Shown piece by piece: positions 44,100-54,109 of a stretch of 64,000 nt of DNA (positions are counted from its first letter, which is position 1; the number at the start of each line of letters is the position of its first letter). Location of the stretch: positions 7,287 through 71,286 of the forward strand of contig DAOQWL010000021.1 of NCBI GenBank assembly GCA_035342095.1, given 5' to 3'. The translations under genes were made by a program, and so were the position numbers. Under the pieces are notes generated by a model. That model did no database searches. It worked only from the letters and a program-made list of their open reading frames with translations, and was not told where the DNA came from. Source of the DNA: PLanc-01 sp035342095. Lineage in GTDB: Bacteria > Planctomycetota > Phycisphaerae > Sedimentisphaerales > Anaerobacaceae.

Positions 44100-47000
44100 T
44101 GATCCACCTGCAACATCCTGCCCTGTTGTGGACGCTCGTCCTGGTCTTGCCGATCCTGGCTTTCTCGTACTGGCGCGGCGCTGCGGCGCCGGGTCTGCGA
44201 AAGCGGATCTTGATCGTCTTGAGTCTCGCGGGCATGGCCGCCCTGGTGCTGGCCCTGGCCGGTCCCTACCGGGTCCGCTCCCCGCGTGGGGAGACGATGG
44301 TGTTCCTGATTGATCTCTCATCGAGCGTATCGGATGGGCAGTTGGATGCTGCGGCTCGCGAGGTCCGCGGGCGTGTGGCAGGTCTGCCCCCTCGGACCGA
44401 CTGGCAGGCGGTGGGTTTCGCGGCGTATCCGATCCCGCTGGCAGGAGGGCTCGGTGACCTGGAAGCCGGCGCCCTTGCGGCTCAGCGCCTGGGCGGGTCC
44501 GGACGGGAGCCTGATTTCTTCGAGAACACGGATCTGGAGGCGGCTTTGCTCTATGCCCGTGCGCAGATCAAGCAGCAGGGGCGCATCGTGCTCCTGACCG
44601 ACGGACTAGAGACCCGCGGCCAGGCCGAGCAGGCGGCCTTCGGGCTGGATGCCCTGGGCATCCCCCTGGAGATCGTCGGCCTCGATGTCCAGACCGGGCC
44701 GGAGGTGGTCTTGACTTCGCTGACGGCCCCCTCGGCAGTCCACGAGGGGCAGAACGCCTCGCTCACGATTACGCTGGACAGCTCTGTCGAAGGGCCGGTC
44801 CGGATCGAAGCGACGCACGTCCCGACCGGGGAACGCCGGACGCTGACGGAGAACGTGACGCCCGGCGTCCAGACGCGCGAGCTTGCCCTGGATACACGAC
44901 AGGCAGATGTCACGTCCTACGAGGTCGTCGTGTCGGCGGCGCAGGACACGCGACCGGACAACAACCGACGGAGTCTGAGCGTACCGATCCTGCCCAAGCC
45001 CCTGGCCGCGGTGCTCGCGACCGACGAAGCTTCCGTGGCCACGCTCGGACGATGGTTGCAGGATGCCGCTCGCGTGGTCCCCTGGACGGGGGATGACGCG
45101 CTGGGACAGGCGGATCTGCTGATCGTCGCCGACGCAGGGCCCGATCAGTTGACGGCCGAGCAAGTGACGCGAATCCGCGAGCGGGTCCGTCGGGGTGTGG
45201 GTCTGTGGGTCTTGCCCGGGCCGACCTTGATCCGCGACGCGCTGCTGAGCGAGGGCAGCGACCTGGCCGAGCTGTTGCCGGTCAAGCCCCTCCAGTACGG
45301 CAAGCAATCCAATCCCAACACGACGGTCGTCTTCATCCTGGACACCTCGGGCAGCATGACCGGTGCGCGGATCCAACTGGCGAAGGAGATCGCGCGGATG
45401 GCCATCAGCCATCTCAACGGGCACGACAAGGTCGGCATCGTGGAGTTCTACGGCGCCAGGCGCTGGGCGGCGCCCATCCAGTCCGCCGCCAACCGCCTGG
45501 ATATCAACCGGGCCTTGAACCGCCTGACCGCCGGCGGCGGGACCATCATCCTGCCCGCCCTGGAAGAGGCGCACTACGCGCTGCTCAACACCAGCAGCAC
45601 GACCAAGCACATCGTGGTGGTTTCGGACGCCGGGGTGGAGAGCGGGGACTACGAGTCCGTGCTCCGCAAGATCGCCGGCGACAACATCGCGGTGTCCACT
45701 GTCCTGGTCGGTCCGGCGGCGCATACCGGGTTCATGGCGGACCTGTCCCAATGGGGTCGCGGCGCGTTCTTCCACGCAGGCGACCGCTTCCGTTTGCCCG
45801 ACCTGAACTTCAAGTCGGTCCAGAACAAGTCCGGTGCGCCGCAGCAGCAGAACGATACGCCGGTGGCATCGGTGTTCGCGTCCAGCGTGCTGTCGGGAGT
45901 CACGGTCGATTCGCTGACTCCGCCGGCCGACATGCTGGCGGTCAGTCCTCGCCCTGCGGCCCAGGTCCCGCTGACCCTGGGCAGCGGCCGGCCTCTGCTG
46001 AGCCTTTGGCAATATGGCCTCGGACAGGTCGCTTTCTGGAGCGTGGACCTCCTGGCAGCCGAAGGTCCGGTCCGGGACGGCGCTGCAGGCCAGTCCTGGG
46101 CGGACCTGGTGGTCAATCAATGCCGCAAACTCTATCGGCCGCGCCGGCCCGATTGGGACCTGGCTTGGCGGGTCGTACACGACCGGGTCTTCTTCACGAT
46201 CTCGTCCGGGCCGGACGTCCAGGCTCAAGATCTGCAACTGGTCCTTCAAGGCCAGGGACGCGATGCGGAGGCTCTTTCTCCGGTTCGCGTGGATGGGCGG
46301 CACTGGGCGGCGCAGGCCCGCGATATGACCGACGGGTTCTACCGTGCGACCTTGAACACGACCTCCGGCGAGACCCTGGCGCGCGGCGCCTTCGTGATCG
46401 AGCCCACGCCGGAATTGTCCGCGTGCCGGACCAATACGGCCTTGCTGGATCGCATACAGGCCGCGGCGGGACAGCCCGCCTTGTCACAGCCGCCGGAACG
46501 GACCGGCGATTTGCGGGTCCATGCCCTGCTGCTGGCGCTGCTGTGCCTGCTGACCCACGTGATCGTGCGTCGTCTGCCGCACGGATGGATGCGCCGCGTC
46601 GCTGCGGCGGCGGTCTGGTTCGTTGTGCTGCTCCCGGCCGCGCGGTCGCAGGCGGCCCAGGACCCGAATCTCGCCTATGTCACGAGCCGGCTGAATGGCT
46701 TGCCCCAGGCGAGCCCGACCGGCGATCCTGTCTTGGCGTTGCTGTGTGGGGATGCGAACCAGGCCGACAGCCTTCCAACAGCCGACTTCGCCGGGGTCTT
46801 GCAGCGGGGTTACGCCCTGTACAAACTGGAGCGGCATTCGGATGCCTACGAGACCCTTCGAGCGGCCGTACCCCTGGCCCAGACGGAAGAGGACCAGAAG
46901 TACGTGCTGGCCTGGCTGCTTCTGACGGCGCAGAAGGCCGGATGTCTGGCGGACGTGGAGCAGGCGTTGGGCAGCGGCGCGTCGCTGGTGCCCTACCAGA

Positions 47001-50000
47001 TCAAAGCCCTGCTGCTCGCCTACGGCCTGCAAGGAGACCTGGCGCGGGCGATGGCTCTGCACGACCGGGTGTACGATGCGAACAGCTTCCGCGAGGACTT
47101 CAAGCTGGAGGTTACGCGGGAGATCCTGAATCTCGCCTTCATCGACGGGCGGACCAGCGAGACCCGGCCTCTGCTCGAGCGGGCCTCCGCTCACACCTCC
47201 GATCCCGGGGTGGGCGCGGCGCTGGTGAAGCTTCACCTGCTCAATGGCGACCGCGATCTGGGACGGGCGGAGATGGAGCGTCTGATCCGCGCCGGCACCG
47301 GACCGTCGGGCCTGCTGTTCCTGGCCCAGCAGGCCGAGCAGATGGCCTTCTACGACCTGGCCCTCCAGGCCGCCGGCGAAGTCGTGGCGCACCATCCGGA
47401 TTACGCCTATGAGGCGGGTCTGTTCCGCGTGCGACTGACGATCCGGCGGGGACAGCCGGAGGAAGCCGCGACGATGCTGCGCGACATGGCCGGCCACCTG
47501 TCGCTCAACGACAAGCAGCTCTTCGAGGTCGCCCAGGTCTACGAGCAGTTGGCACGGTATCCGGAGGCGATGGCCCTCTATCAGAGCCTGTGCCAGCGCA
47601 CCGAGGCCCACGACGTGCTGATGCGGATCGCCTGGCTCCACGAGAAGAAACAGGATTTGCCCGCTGCCTACGAGACTTGGCACACCCTGTGGACGCAGTG
47701 CGATCAGGAGCATCTACTGTATCAGATTCAACCTCGCCTGCTGGACCTGGGGGCCCGCACCGGTCAGCTCGCGAATCTGGCGGTCGAGCTGGAGGAAGGC
47801 CTGGAGAGCAGCGGTCTCGACGCCAAGGCGCTCAACCTGCTTCTCGACCTGTACGTCTCCGTGGGCGACTCGATCTCCGCGGTGGAGCTGGCCAAGCAGT
47901 ATTATGGGCGGGACACGGCGGAGTCCTTGACCCGCCAGCAGCGCATCTACCTGCGATGTCACGAATACGGACGATGTAACCGGGTTTTGCAGCGACTCCT
48001 GGAGATCGATCCGGGCAACGCGCAGAGCTACCTGCAGCAGTTGGCGGTCATTGCCCTGGAGCGCGGCAACGAGCGGGACGCCCTCGCGGCGTCGCAGGCC
48101 ATCGCGGCGGCCCAGGGCTCGCAGCAGGTGGACGCGGAATACGCCGCGGGCGTGCTGGCCATGATGGGACGCACCGTCGAGGCGGCGCAGACCTACTATC
48201 GCATGTTGCAGGACGACCCCAACAACGCGGAACTGTGGCTTCTCTGGGCCAATACCGCCCAGGAGGCCGGGGAAGGCGCCGAGGCGATCCGACGGCTTGT
48301 CCAACTGCTTGACGAGACCGCGTCCGACGACGTCTTCACCGTCGCGGTGGACGGCCTGTTGAACCTCGACGCCGATCGCGAGACGCTCAAGACCGCGCTG
48401 GCGAGCATTCTGCTCCGCCTGGCGGATGACCCGCGAAAGATCTACTTCTACCGCCTGGCGGTGGACGTGCTGGAGGATCTCACGGTGGCACAGCCGGCGC
48501 CGCAGGACCTGCTGCTGCTGGCGGCGCCGCACGCGCCCCAGCGCCGGGCGGCCTTCATCCGCGAAGCACAGCAGTTGTGTGCCCGCGCTCGGGACGTCGA
48601 GGGCCAGCTCGACCTGGGCGTCCTGCTGGTCACGATGGACTATGAGCTGCCGCCGCAGTTCTACATGGACCTGGGCAAGCAGTTCCTGGAGCAGGGACGG
48701 GAGTCCATGGCACAGGTCCTGTTCCGCCACAACGGCCTGCTCAGCGAGAACCCGTCGCTGGGCGTCGAGATCGCCGACTATCACGACCGCTACGGGCAGT
48801 TCGGCAAGGCGGCGACCATGATTCGCGAGTGCCTGTGCGGAATGCCCGACGACCTGGTCCTGCTGATGCGTTCGGCTTCGTATGAGGAAGTCACCGGCAA
48901 CCTGCCGTTGGCCTTCAGGCAATATCGCAGGCTGTACGAGCTGTCGCTCGGCGCCATGTCGCTCGAGTCCGTCCCCGCCAGCAAGGGCCAGGCGGTGAGT
49001 CGCCAGAGACAGCAGGTCAACGCCGGCGACCGCTACAGTCTCATGGCGATGCAGGGACTGCTGGTCACGGACAATCCGCAGACGCCGCTGAGCGACCTGT
49101 GCAGCCAGTGGGCCGGGAAGATCCTGGGGTCGATCGAGGGCAAGACGGCCTTATCCGCCTTGTCGTATCAACATTGGCGAGATTGCGATTCTCTGTGCGT
49201 CGCCTGCGGCCGGGCCGAGCAGGCGGACGAAACGGCGCGCCGGATCATGACCGCTTGTCCCGAGTCGGATCTGCGCGGCGACATGGTCCAGAACCGCTGT
49301 CTCTGGGGCCTCTACCCCGCGGCGATGACTTGGGCGAGGGACCTGGATCGCAGCCGCTGGCCTGAGGCGCTGCAAGCGTGGGCCGATGTGCAGGATCCGA
49401 ACGGCCCGTCGCAGGCGCCCAACGTGATCGATGCCCTGATTCGGGCGTGGGTCGTCGGGCGGAGCGAGGAAGCGCAGCGTCTGTTGGAGCGTCTGCCGGG
49501 CAAGGTCACGACCGACGTGGATCGGGGAGAGCGAATCGGGATCGACCAGAACTCCCTTCTCATCGCCCACATCCTCGGCGATTCCGACCGCGTCAAGCGG
49601 CTGGTCGCCCGACAGATTCAGGAGAACGCAGCCCGTCCCGCCAGCCGGCGGCGCACGTCCGTCCAGGTTCTGGCTCGGACCGCCTGGGCGCTGCTGTCGC
49701 CTGCGGATCGGCGTTGGCTGGTCCGCGAGCTGGAGGCCGCGTTCGGCAGTCAGCCTGAGGTGGGCGACCTGATCGAGATCGCCAGGATTCACGACGGCGT
49801 TCAGCAGTACTACCCTTCGGAGAAGGCGAAGGCCGCCGGTCTGATCGGGATCATGCGGTACATCGAGCCGGATCGGCGATTGGCGATTCTGGGCAAGGCC
49901 GCGGAGGGCCAGCCCGAGTCGCGACGCAAACTGTACCTCTGGGATCTGCTGGAGCAGGCGGATTTCGAGTGGACCCCATCGGAGACCGAATCGTTCATTC

Positions 50001-51991
50001 GCCTGTTCGAGTCTCAGCCGCCGGCCCAGTGGGGCACGCAGATGCCGGACATTCCGCCGGATAGTCCCACGCCTTCGCTATGGTTGGCCCTGGCGGAGAA
50101 TCTGCTGAAAGACCTGCCCGGCAATCCCGCGGTCAATGCCCTGGCCTGTCTGGCTCGCAGGGCCGCAGGCCAGACGGACCAGGCGGTCGCCCTCGTCAGC
50201 GCCGTGGTCGATCCCTGGCTCGACAAGGATGAAATCACCTATACCGATACTGGAATGCTGCAGAAGGTGATCGAAGTCCTGCCGCCGGAGGCGCTGGACG
50301 CCATGTTGGAGGACGTCCAGACGGTGCAGGAGGTCATGGGACCGACTGCGAAGGGGCGCCTGCTCGAGGCGCTGATCCACCAGCGGCGAGGGCGCCAAGC
50401 CCAGGCTCGCGCGTCCATGGAGCAGGCGTACGCCTTGAAGCCGGACGACCTTCAGATCTCCCGGCGGATCAGGCAGCTCTATTGCGACACCGGGCACTAT
50501 CGCGATCTGGCCGATCTCATGGCCAAACGTCTCTACGGCTCCGGCCAAGGCACCTCCGCCCAGTGGATGGCGCTCAGCGAGCTGCACCTTCACTGTGGGA
50601 TGCTTCCGGAGGCCCTCCGCGCCACCGCCCAGGACACGATCGAGATCATGCGGAACCGCAGCTATCTGTTCCTGTACCACGCGGCCGGCGACGCAGACCA
50701 CTTGCGACAGGCGCTCCGCAAGTTCTATGTGGACTGCCGCGTCAAGCAGTTCTCGGGTTTCCTGCGATGGCCCAAGCCGGACTCGCCGGGCGGAATTCTT
50801 GGGCTCGAGGCGCCGCTGTTGTCCTCGACTTGCGTCAGCGCGCTGTTGGGTCGGGACGAGAGCATGACCGACGAGCTGCCTCGCTATTGGCGGGCCCTGC
50901 AGGCACAGGACCGGGACATGACGAACATGGCCGAGGGGCTGGCCGCGATCTATGTCAGGAGCGGTCGGGCCCAGCAGGTCCTGGCCGATTTGCAGCAGCA
51001 GGAACGCAGCGGGCTGGCCCAGATCCCGAAGGCCCGCGCCTTGCGATGGCATCTGATGACCCAGGGAACAGCGGCGCCGACGCCAGAACAGATCGATGCC
51101 CTGGTCGGCCAGACGGAATCGACAGACTGGACCGCCTGGCGGTGGATCGCGCGGGCCTACGCACAGACGGGACAACCTGAGAAAGCCCGTCGCGCGTATC
51201 AATGGCTGTGTCTGAACGAATGGCTCGCGGGCCTCCGGTCGAGCGACGACCTGAAGACCACATCCGCCGACACGGATGCCTGGCAAGCGCTGGACCCGCA
51301 CGCGCGGTCGCTGCTGGAGCCGGTCTTGGGACCCAATCCCTTTGTCGCCTTCGATCCCTTGTCTGAGGCCATGCGTCTGGGATGGCTGTCGCGTGCCTGG
51401 CCCGAGCGGGATCTTTCCAAGGAGGTGGAGGTCCTGGAGTCTCGCTTCCGCGCCCCATGTCCGCTGGACACGCCCATCCGCGAGGCCCTGGCATTGCGCG
51501 AGGTCCTCATGGGCTACTACCTGCGACACGATGATCTGGACCGCTACAGCCTGCACCTGCACGCCGTGCTGTCGGAGCTGGACGAGTTCTGCAATCCGGT
51601 CCATGTGATCGACTTCGTCCGCCTGGCCGGGGCCTGCGACGATCCCGAGCGAGTCCATCGCTTCCTGGCCCACAGCGAGGCCCTCATCCGCTGGCTCGTG
51701 AACGACGGGCGGCTCCCGGGCTTCGCCGCGGTTCCCCAGTTGGCCTTGCTGGCGGTCGCGTATAACAGGAACAAAAATGCCTCGTCAAGCGAGGCGGTTT
51801 TCGGTACAATGAGAACGTTGCTGGCCGAGCCGTCGCAGACGGCCCTGTGGCTCGTGGATGCCTTGGATCGTTGTGGCAAGCGGCCCGAGGCTGACGCGTT
51901 GCTGGAACAACTGTTGCGCGAGGGATTGGTGCCCAGGTCGAGGGCTGCGATCCCGCGCGATTCAGACCCGTCAAGAAAGGATCTGCCATGA
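44099..51991 (+). CDS. Giant (2630 aa) membrane protein: two VWA domains fused to a TPR superhelix
   Basis: Start at 44099 (MIHLQHPALLWTLVL); a longer reading to 43859 lies in the previous gene. There are two N-terminal helices as in BatA/BatB, VWA 1 with MIDAS FLIDLSSSVSDG (about 70), a CARDB-like beta domain, a Rossmann-like region, and VWA 2 with FILDTSGSMTGA (about 415). Two hydrophobic stretches at about 805-850 end in an AxA-like sequence (VLLPAARSQAAQDPN). From there about 1750 residues are alpha-helical TPR-type repeats (YALYKLERHSDAYETL, VYEQLARYPEAMALYQSL). The junction looks like a retained signal peptide, suggesting a gene fusion. Probably the extracytoplasmic scaffold of the operon's machine. 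Confidence 0.8.
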   Translation: MIHLQHPALLWTLVLVLPILAFSYWRGAAAPGLRKRILIVLSLAGMAALVLALAGPYRVRSPRGETMVFLIDLSSSVSDGQLDAAAREVRGRVAGLPPRTDWQAVGFAAYPIPLAGGLGDLEAGALAAQRLGGSGREPDFFENTDLEAALLYARAQIKQQGRIVLLTDGLETRGQAEQAAFGLDALGIPLEIVGLDVQTGPEVVLTSLTAPSAVHEGQNASLTITLDSSVEGPVRIEATHVPTGERRTLTENVTPGVQTRELALDTRQADVTSYEVVVSAAQDTRPDNNRRSLSVPILPKPLAAVLATDEASVATLGRWLQDAARVVPWTGDDALGQADLLIVADAGPDQLTAEQVTRIRERVRRGVGLWVLPGPTLIRDALLSEGSDLAELLPVKPLQYGKQSNPNTTVVFILDTSGSMTGARIQLAKEIARMAISHLNGHDKVGIVEFYGARRWAAPIQSAANRLDINRALNRLTAGGGTIILPALEEAHYALLNTSSTTKHIVVVSDAGVESGDYESVLRKIAGDNIAVSTVLVGPAAHTGFMADLSQWGRGAFFHAGDRFRLPDLNFKSVQNKSGAPQQQNDTPVASVFASSVLSGVTVDSLTPPADMLAVSPRPAAQVPLTLGSGRPLLSLWQYGLGQVAFWSVDLLAAEGPVRDGAAGQSWADLVVNQCRKLYRPRRPDWDLAWRVVHDRVFFTISSGPDVQAQDLQLVLQGQGRDAEALSPVRVDGRHWAAQARDMTDGFYRATLNTTSGETLARGAFVIEPTPELSACRTNTALLDRIQAAAGQPALSQPPERTGDLRVHALLLALLCLLTHVIVRRLPHGWMRRVAAAAVWFVVLLPAARSQAAQDPNLAYVTSRLNGLPQASPTGDPVLALLCGDANQADSLPTADFAGVLQRGYALYKLERHSDAYETLRAAVPLAQTEEDQKYVLAWLLLTAQKAGCLADVEQALGSGASLVPYQIKALLLAYGLQGDLARAMALHDRVYDANSFREDFKLEVTREILNLAFIDGRTSETRPLLERASAHTSDPGVGAALVKLHLLNGDRDLGRAEMERLIRAGTGPSGLLFLAQQAEQMAFYDLALQAAGEVVAHHPDYAYEAGLFRVRLTIRRGQPEEAATMLRDMAGHLSLNDKQLFEVAQVYEQLARYPEAMALYQSLCQRTEAHDVLMRIAWLHEKKQDLPAAYETWHTLWTQCDQEHLLYQIQPRLLDLGARTGQLANLAVELEEGLESSGLDAKALNLLLDLYVSVGDSISAVELAKQYYGRDTAESLTRQQRIYLRCHEYGRCNRVLQRLLEIDPGNAQSYLQQLAVIALERGNERDALAASQAIAAAQGSQQVDAEYAAGVLAMMGRTVEAAQTYYRMLQDDPNNAELWLLWANTAQEAGEGAEAIRRLVQLLDETASDDVFTVAVDGLLNLDADRETLKTALASILLRLADDPRKIYFYRLAVDVLEDLTVAQPAPQDLLLLAAPHAPQRRAAFIREAQQLCARARDVEGQLDLGVLLVTMDYELPPQFYMDLGKQFLEQGRESMAQVLFRHNGLLSENPSLGVEIADYHDRYGQFGKAATMIRECLCGMPDDLVLLMRSASYEEVTGNLPLAFRQYRRLYELSLGAMSLESVPASKGQAVSRQRQQVNAGDRYSLMAMQGLLVTDNPQTPLSDLCSQWAGKILGSIEGKTALSALSYQHWRDCDSLCVACGRAEQADETARRIMTACPESDLRGDMVQNRCLWGLYPAAMTWARDLDRSRWPEALQAWADVQDPNGPSQAPNVIDALIRAWVVGRSEEAQRLLERLPGKVTTDVDRGERIGIDQNSLLIAHILGDSDRVKRLVARQIQENAARPASRRRTSVQVLARTAWALLSPADRRWLVRELEAAFGSQPEVGDLIEIARIHDGVQQYYPSEKAKAAGLIGIMRYIEPDRRLAILGKAAEGQPESRRKLYLWDLLEQADFEWTPSETESFIRLFESQPPAQWGTQMPDIPPDSPTPSLWLALAENLLKDLPGNPAVNALACLARRAAGQTDQAVALVSAVVDPWLDKDEITYTDTGMLQKVIEVLPPEALDAMLEDVQTVQEVMGPTAKGRLLEALIHQRRGRQAQARASMEQAYALKPDDLQISRRIRQLYCDTGHYRDLADLMAKRLYGSGQGTSAQWMALSELHLHCGMLPEALRATAQDTIEIMRNRSYLFLYHAAGDADHLRQALRKFYVDCRVKQFSGFLRWPKPDSPGGILGLEAPLLSSTCVSALLGRDESMTDELPRYWRALQAQDRDMTNMAEGLAAIYVRSGRAQQVLADLQQQERSGLAQIPKARALRWHLMTQGTAAPTPEQIDALVGQTESTDWTAWRWIARAYAQTGQPEKARRAYQWLCLNEWLAGLRSSDDLKTTSADTDAWQALDPHARSLLEPVLGPNPFVAFDPLSEAMRLGWLSRAWPERDLSKEVEVLESRFRAPCPLDTPIREALALREVLMGYYLRHDDLDRYSLHLHAVLSELDEFCNPVHVIDFVRLAGACDDPERVHRFLAHSEALIRWLVNDGRLPGFAAVPQLALLAVAYNRNKNASSSEAVFGTMRTLLAEPSQTALWLVDALDRCGKRPEADALLEQLLREGLVPRSRAAIPRDSDPSRKDLP

Positions 51992-52863
51992 GAAGACTGG
52001 TGCTTGTCGCCCTGACAATCGGGATGGGAATCGGCGTGGCGCGGGCCGCGGAGGTCCGTGTGGACAGCCCGAACGATCCGAACGCCCTGGCCCTGGAGCA
52101 GAAGGTCAGGCAGTACATCGAGACGGATCAGAACTACCAGGCTGCGGTCACCGCCTACGCCCAGGCGGCGCGGGCCAATCCGACCGTTCAATATTACCGC
52201 GATCAGTTCGCCCTGCTGCGGAGCGTCGCCAAGATGCAGGCGGCGCTGGCCAGCGAAACCGTGCCGGAGAAGTGGAAGGCCTACGCCGACGCGGTCCGCG
52301 TGTACCACTACAGCAAAGGCTATTACCAGGCCGCCCTGGCAGTGGATCAGGCCGCTCAGGCGAAGTTCAACGATCCATCGTTCGCGATCCGTAAGATCGA
52401 GACGCTCCTTCTGGTCGGGCAGGACGCCCAGGTCCAGCCGCTCGTTCCGTCGCTGAGCCAGGCTGCCCCGGCTGCCGTGCCCGCGCGATGGCGGACCCTG
52501 CGCCCTGTCGTGCTGGCTCACACCGGTCAGGCGGACCAGGCGCTGGCCGCAGTGGCCAATCTGCAGATTGACGCCAAGACGACGCCGGCCAGCCTGTTCG
52601 ACCTCGCCCGCGTGTACAAGGCGTCGGCCAAGGTGGACGAGGCGCTAAACTGCCTGCGCATGTTCCTGGAGCACACCGTCCCCACGGAGATGGCTACCAG
52701 CAGGAATATGATCATCCTGTGTGCGGATTTCCGCGATCTGCACGACCAGGCCGCCTTCAAGACCGTGCTGACCACGGAGAGCAAGGTCGCCCAGTCCGGC
52801 TGCACCGGCGGGTCCAGTTGCAGCTCCTGTTCGCTCAAGGGCAAGTGCTCGTCCAGCAAGTGA
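51988..52863 (+). CDS. Exported TPR-like protein with Cys-rich tail
   Basis: 291 aa, overlapping the giant gene by 4 bases (ATGA). A signal peptide (LVLVALTIGMGIGVARAAEV) is followed by helical TPR-type repeats (YAQAARANPTVQYYRDQF, YSKGYYQAALAVDQAAQAKF, LFDLARVYKASAKVDEALNC). The last 22 residues contain five Cys with Gly/Ser spacers (SGCTGGSSCSSCSLKGKC), a plausible metal- or cluster-binding tail. The next gene, a ferredoxin-type membrane protein, overlaps its stop, so the tail may serve that partner. Family otherwise unknown. Confidence 0.7.
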   Translation: MRRLVLVALTIGMGIGVARAAEVRVDSPNDPNALALEQKVRQYIETDQNYQAAVTAYAQAARANPTVQYYRDQFALLRSVAKMQAALASETVPEKWKAYADAVRVYHYSKGYYQAALAVDQAAQAKFNDPSFAIRKIETLLLVGQDAQVQPLVPSLSQAAPAAVPARWRTLRPVVLAHTGQADQALAAVANLQIDAKTTPASLFDLARVYKASAKVDEALNCLRMFLEHTVPTEMATSRNMIILCADFRDLHDQAAFKTVLTTESKVAQSGCTGGSSCSSCSLKGKCSSSK

Positions 52864-54071
52864 TCGCTTCCGCATCCAGAGGGTCCGTAGCCACGGTGAG
52901 AAATACACGACACATCTTCCAGGGCCTGTTCCTCGTCCTGGTTCTGACGGGCGTTTTCGTCTTCCGGAAGAATCTGGAGGTCTGGTGTCCCTTTGGCGGC
53001 GTCGAGTGCCTGTCGCTGTATCTTCACGACGGCAAGATGCTCTGCGCCCTCGGAGCCTCGAATTTCTTCATCCTGGCGGCGATCCTGCTGCTGACCCTGG
53101 CGATGAAGCGGGTCTTCTGCGGATACATGTGTCCCGTGGGAACCGTCGCGGAGGCGATGCGATGCCTGGCGAAGAAGTGCGGCATCAAGCCCCTCTCACC
53201 CGCGCCCGCGGTGGACCGCGTCCTGTCCCTGCTCAAGTACGTCATCCTCGCGGGCGTGCTCTGGGGCACCTTTGCGGCCACAGACCTGATCGCCCGCCAT
53301 GGGGATCCCTGTTTCGCCATGATCGGCTCCGGCACCAACGAAGCGGTGCCCCGGACTGCTTTCGTCGTCCTGGGATTGCTCGTCGTCGCGTCACTATTCG
53401 TGTCCATGCCCTTCTGCCGCTGGCTGTGTCCGTTCGGCGCCGTGCTGAATATCTTCTCCCGCGTAGGCCTGACCCGCGTCCATCGCGACGCCGGCACCTG
53501 CATCAACTGCGGGCGGTGCTCCAAGGCCTGCCCGATGAAGATCGAGGTGGCGAAATCTGCAAGCGTGAGCGAAGCCCGCTGTCTGACCTGCGGCGAGTGC
53601 CTGCTCGTCTGCCCGGTGGACAAGACCCTCACGTGGCGTTTCCTCGATCGACGTCCTATCGAGCATCCCGGCCGGTGGATCGCCGCGGCGATCGTCCTTT
53701 GCGTCGCGGCAGCGGTCACGGCCGCCCGCGTCGTCCCGCTGCCCACGTTCATCAACGCGCGAGACGTGGAGCGTCCCGCCGTTGTCGCGGAGCATAGTCT
53801 CATGGTCGAAGGCGTCACGTGCAGCGGATCCGCAAGACAGTTGGTTTTCTTCCTGGATCGCAGCGACGAGTACGCCGTGCCGGGCTATCTCAGGGTCCTC
53901 ACGTCGCCCGGTCCCGCCTTGGTCGCGGTCCGCCTGCAATACGATCCGAGTCAGACCGATCCCAATGTCCTGACGGACGCCATCGTCGAGCCGTACTACG
54001 ACGCCGCGGAGGGCCGCTGGCGCTCCTCGCCGTTCCGCGTCGAGGGGCACGATCCTCTGACCGGATTCTGA
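52860..54071 (+). CDS. Membrane polyferredoxin (NapH/NosR-C-terminal type) with HMA-like tail
   Basis: 403 aa from a GTG at 52860 that overlaps the previous stop by 4 bases. It has five or six membrane helices (IFQGLFLVLVLTGVFVF, FILAAILLLTLAM, AFVVLGLLVVASLFVS), the paired CxxxCP motifs of this family (CGYMCPVGTVAEAM, CRWLCPFGAVLNIF) and two 4Fe-4S clusters (CINCGRCSKACPM, CLTCGECLLVCPV). The last ~100 residues (MVEGVTCSGSARQLVFFL, VAVRLQYDPSQTDPNVLTDA) look like a heavy-metal-associated fold with one Cys. It likely passes electrons across the membrane to the exported components. Last gene of the operon. Confidence 0.82.
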   Translation: MIASASRGSVATVRNTRHIFQGLFLVLVLTGVFVFRKNLEVWCPFGGVECLSLYLHDGKMLCALGASNFFILAAILLLTLAMKRVFCGYMCPVGTVAEAMRCLAKKCGIKPLSPAPAVDRVLSLLKYVILAGVLWGTFAATDLIARHGDPCFAMIGSGTNEAVPRTAFVVLGLLVVASLFVSMPFCRWLCPFGAVLNIFSRVGLTRVHRDAGTCINCGRCSKACPMKIEVAKSASVSEARCLTCGECLLVCPVDKTLTWRFLDRRPIEHPGRWIAAAIVLCVAAAVTAARVVPLPTFINARDVERPAVVAEHSLMVEGVTCSGSARQLVFFLDRSDEYAVPGYLRVLTSPGPALVAVRLQYDPSQTDPNVLTDAIVEPYYDAAEGRWRSSPFRVEGHDPLTGF

Positions 54072-54109
54072 TGTGACCAGACGAGCGGCATCGCGGCGCA
54101 TGGAATCGT

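Noticed and set aside
44606..46303. 565-codon minus-strand frame opposite the giant VWA gene
   Set aside because: Antisense to two clear VWA domains; not credible as a gene.
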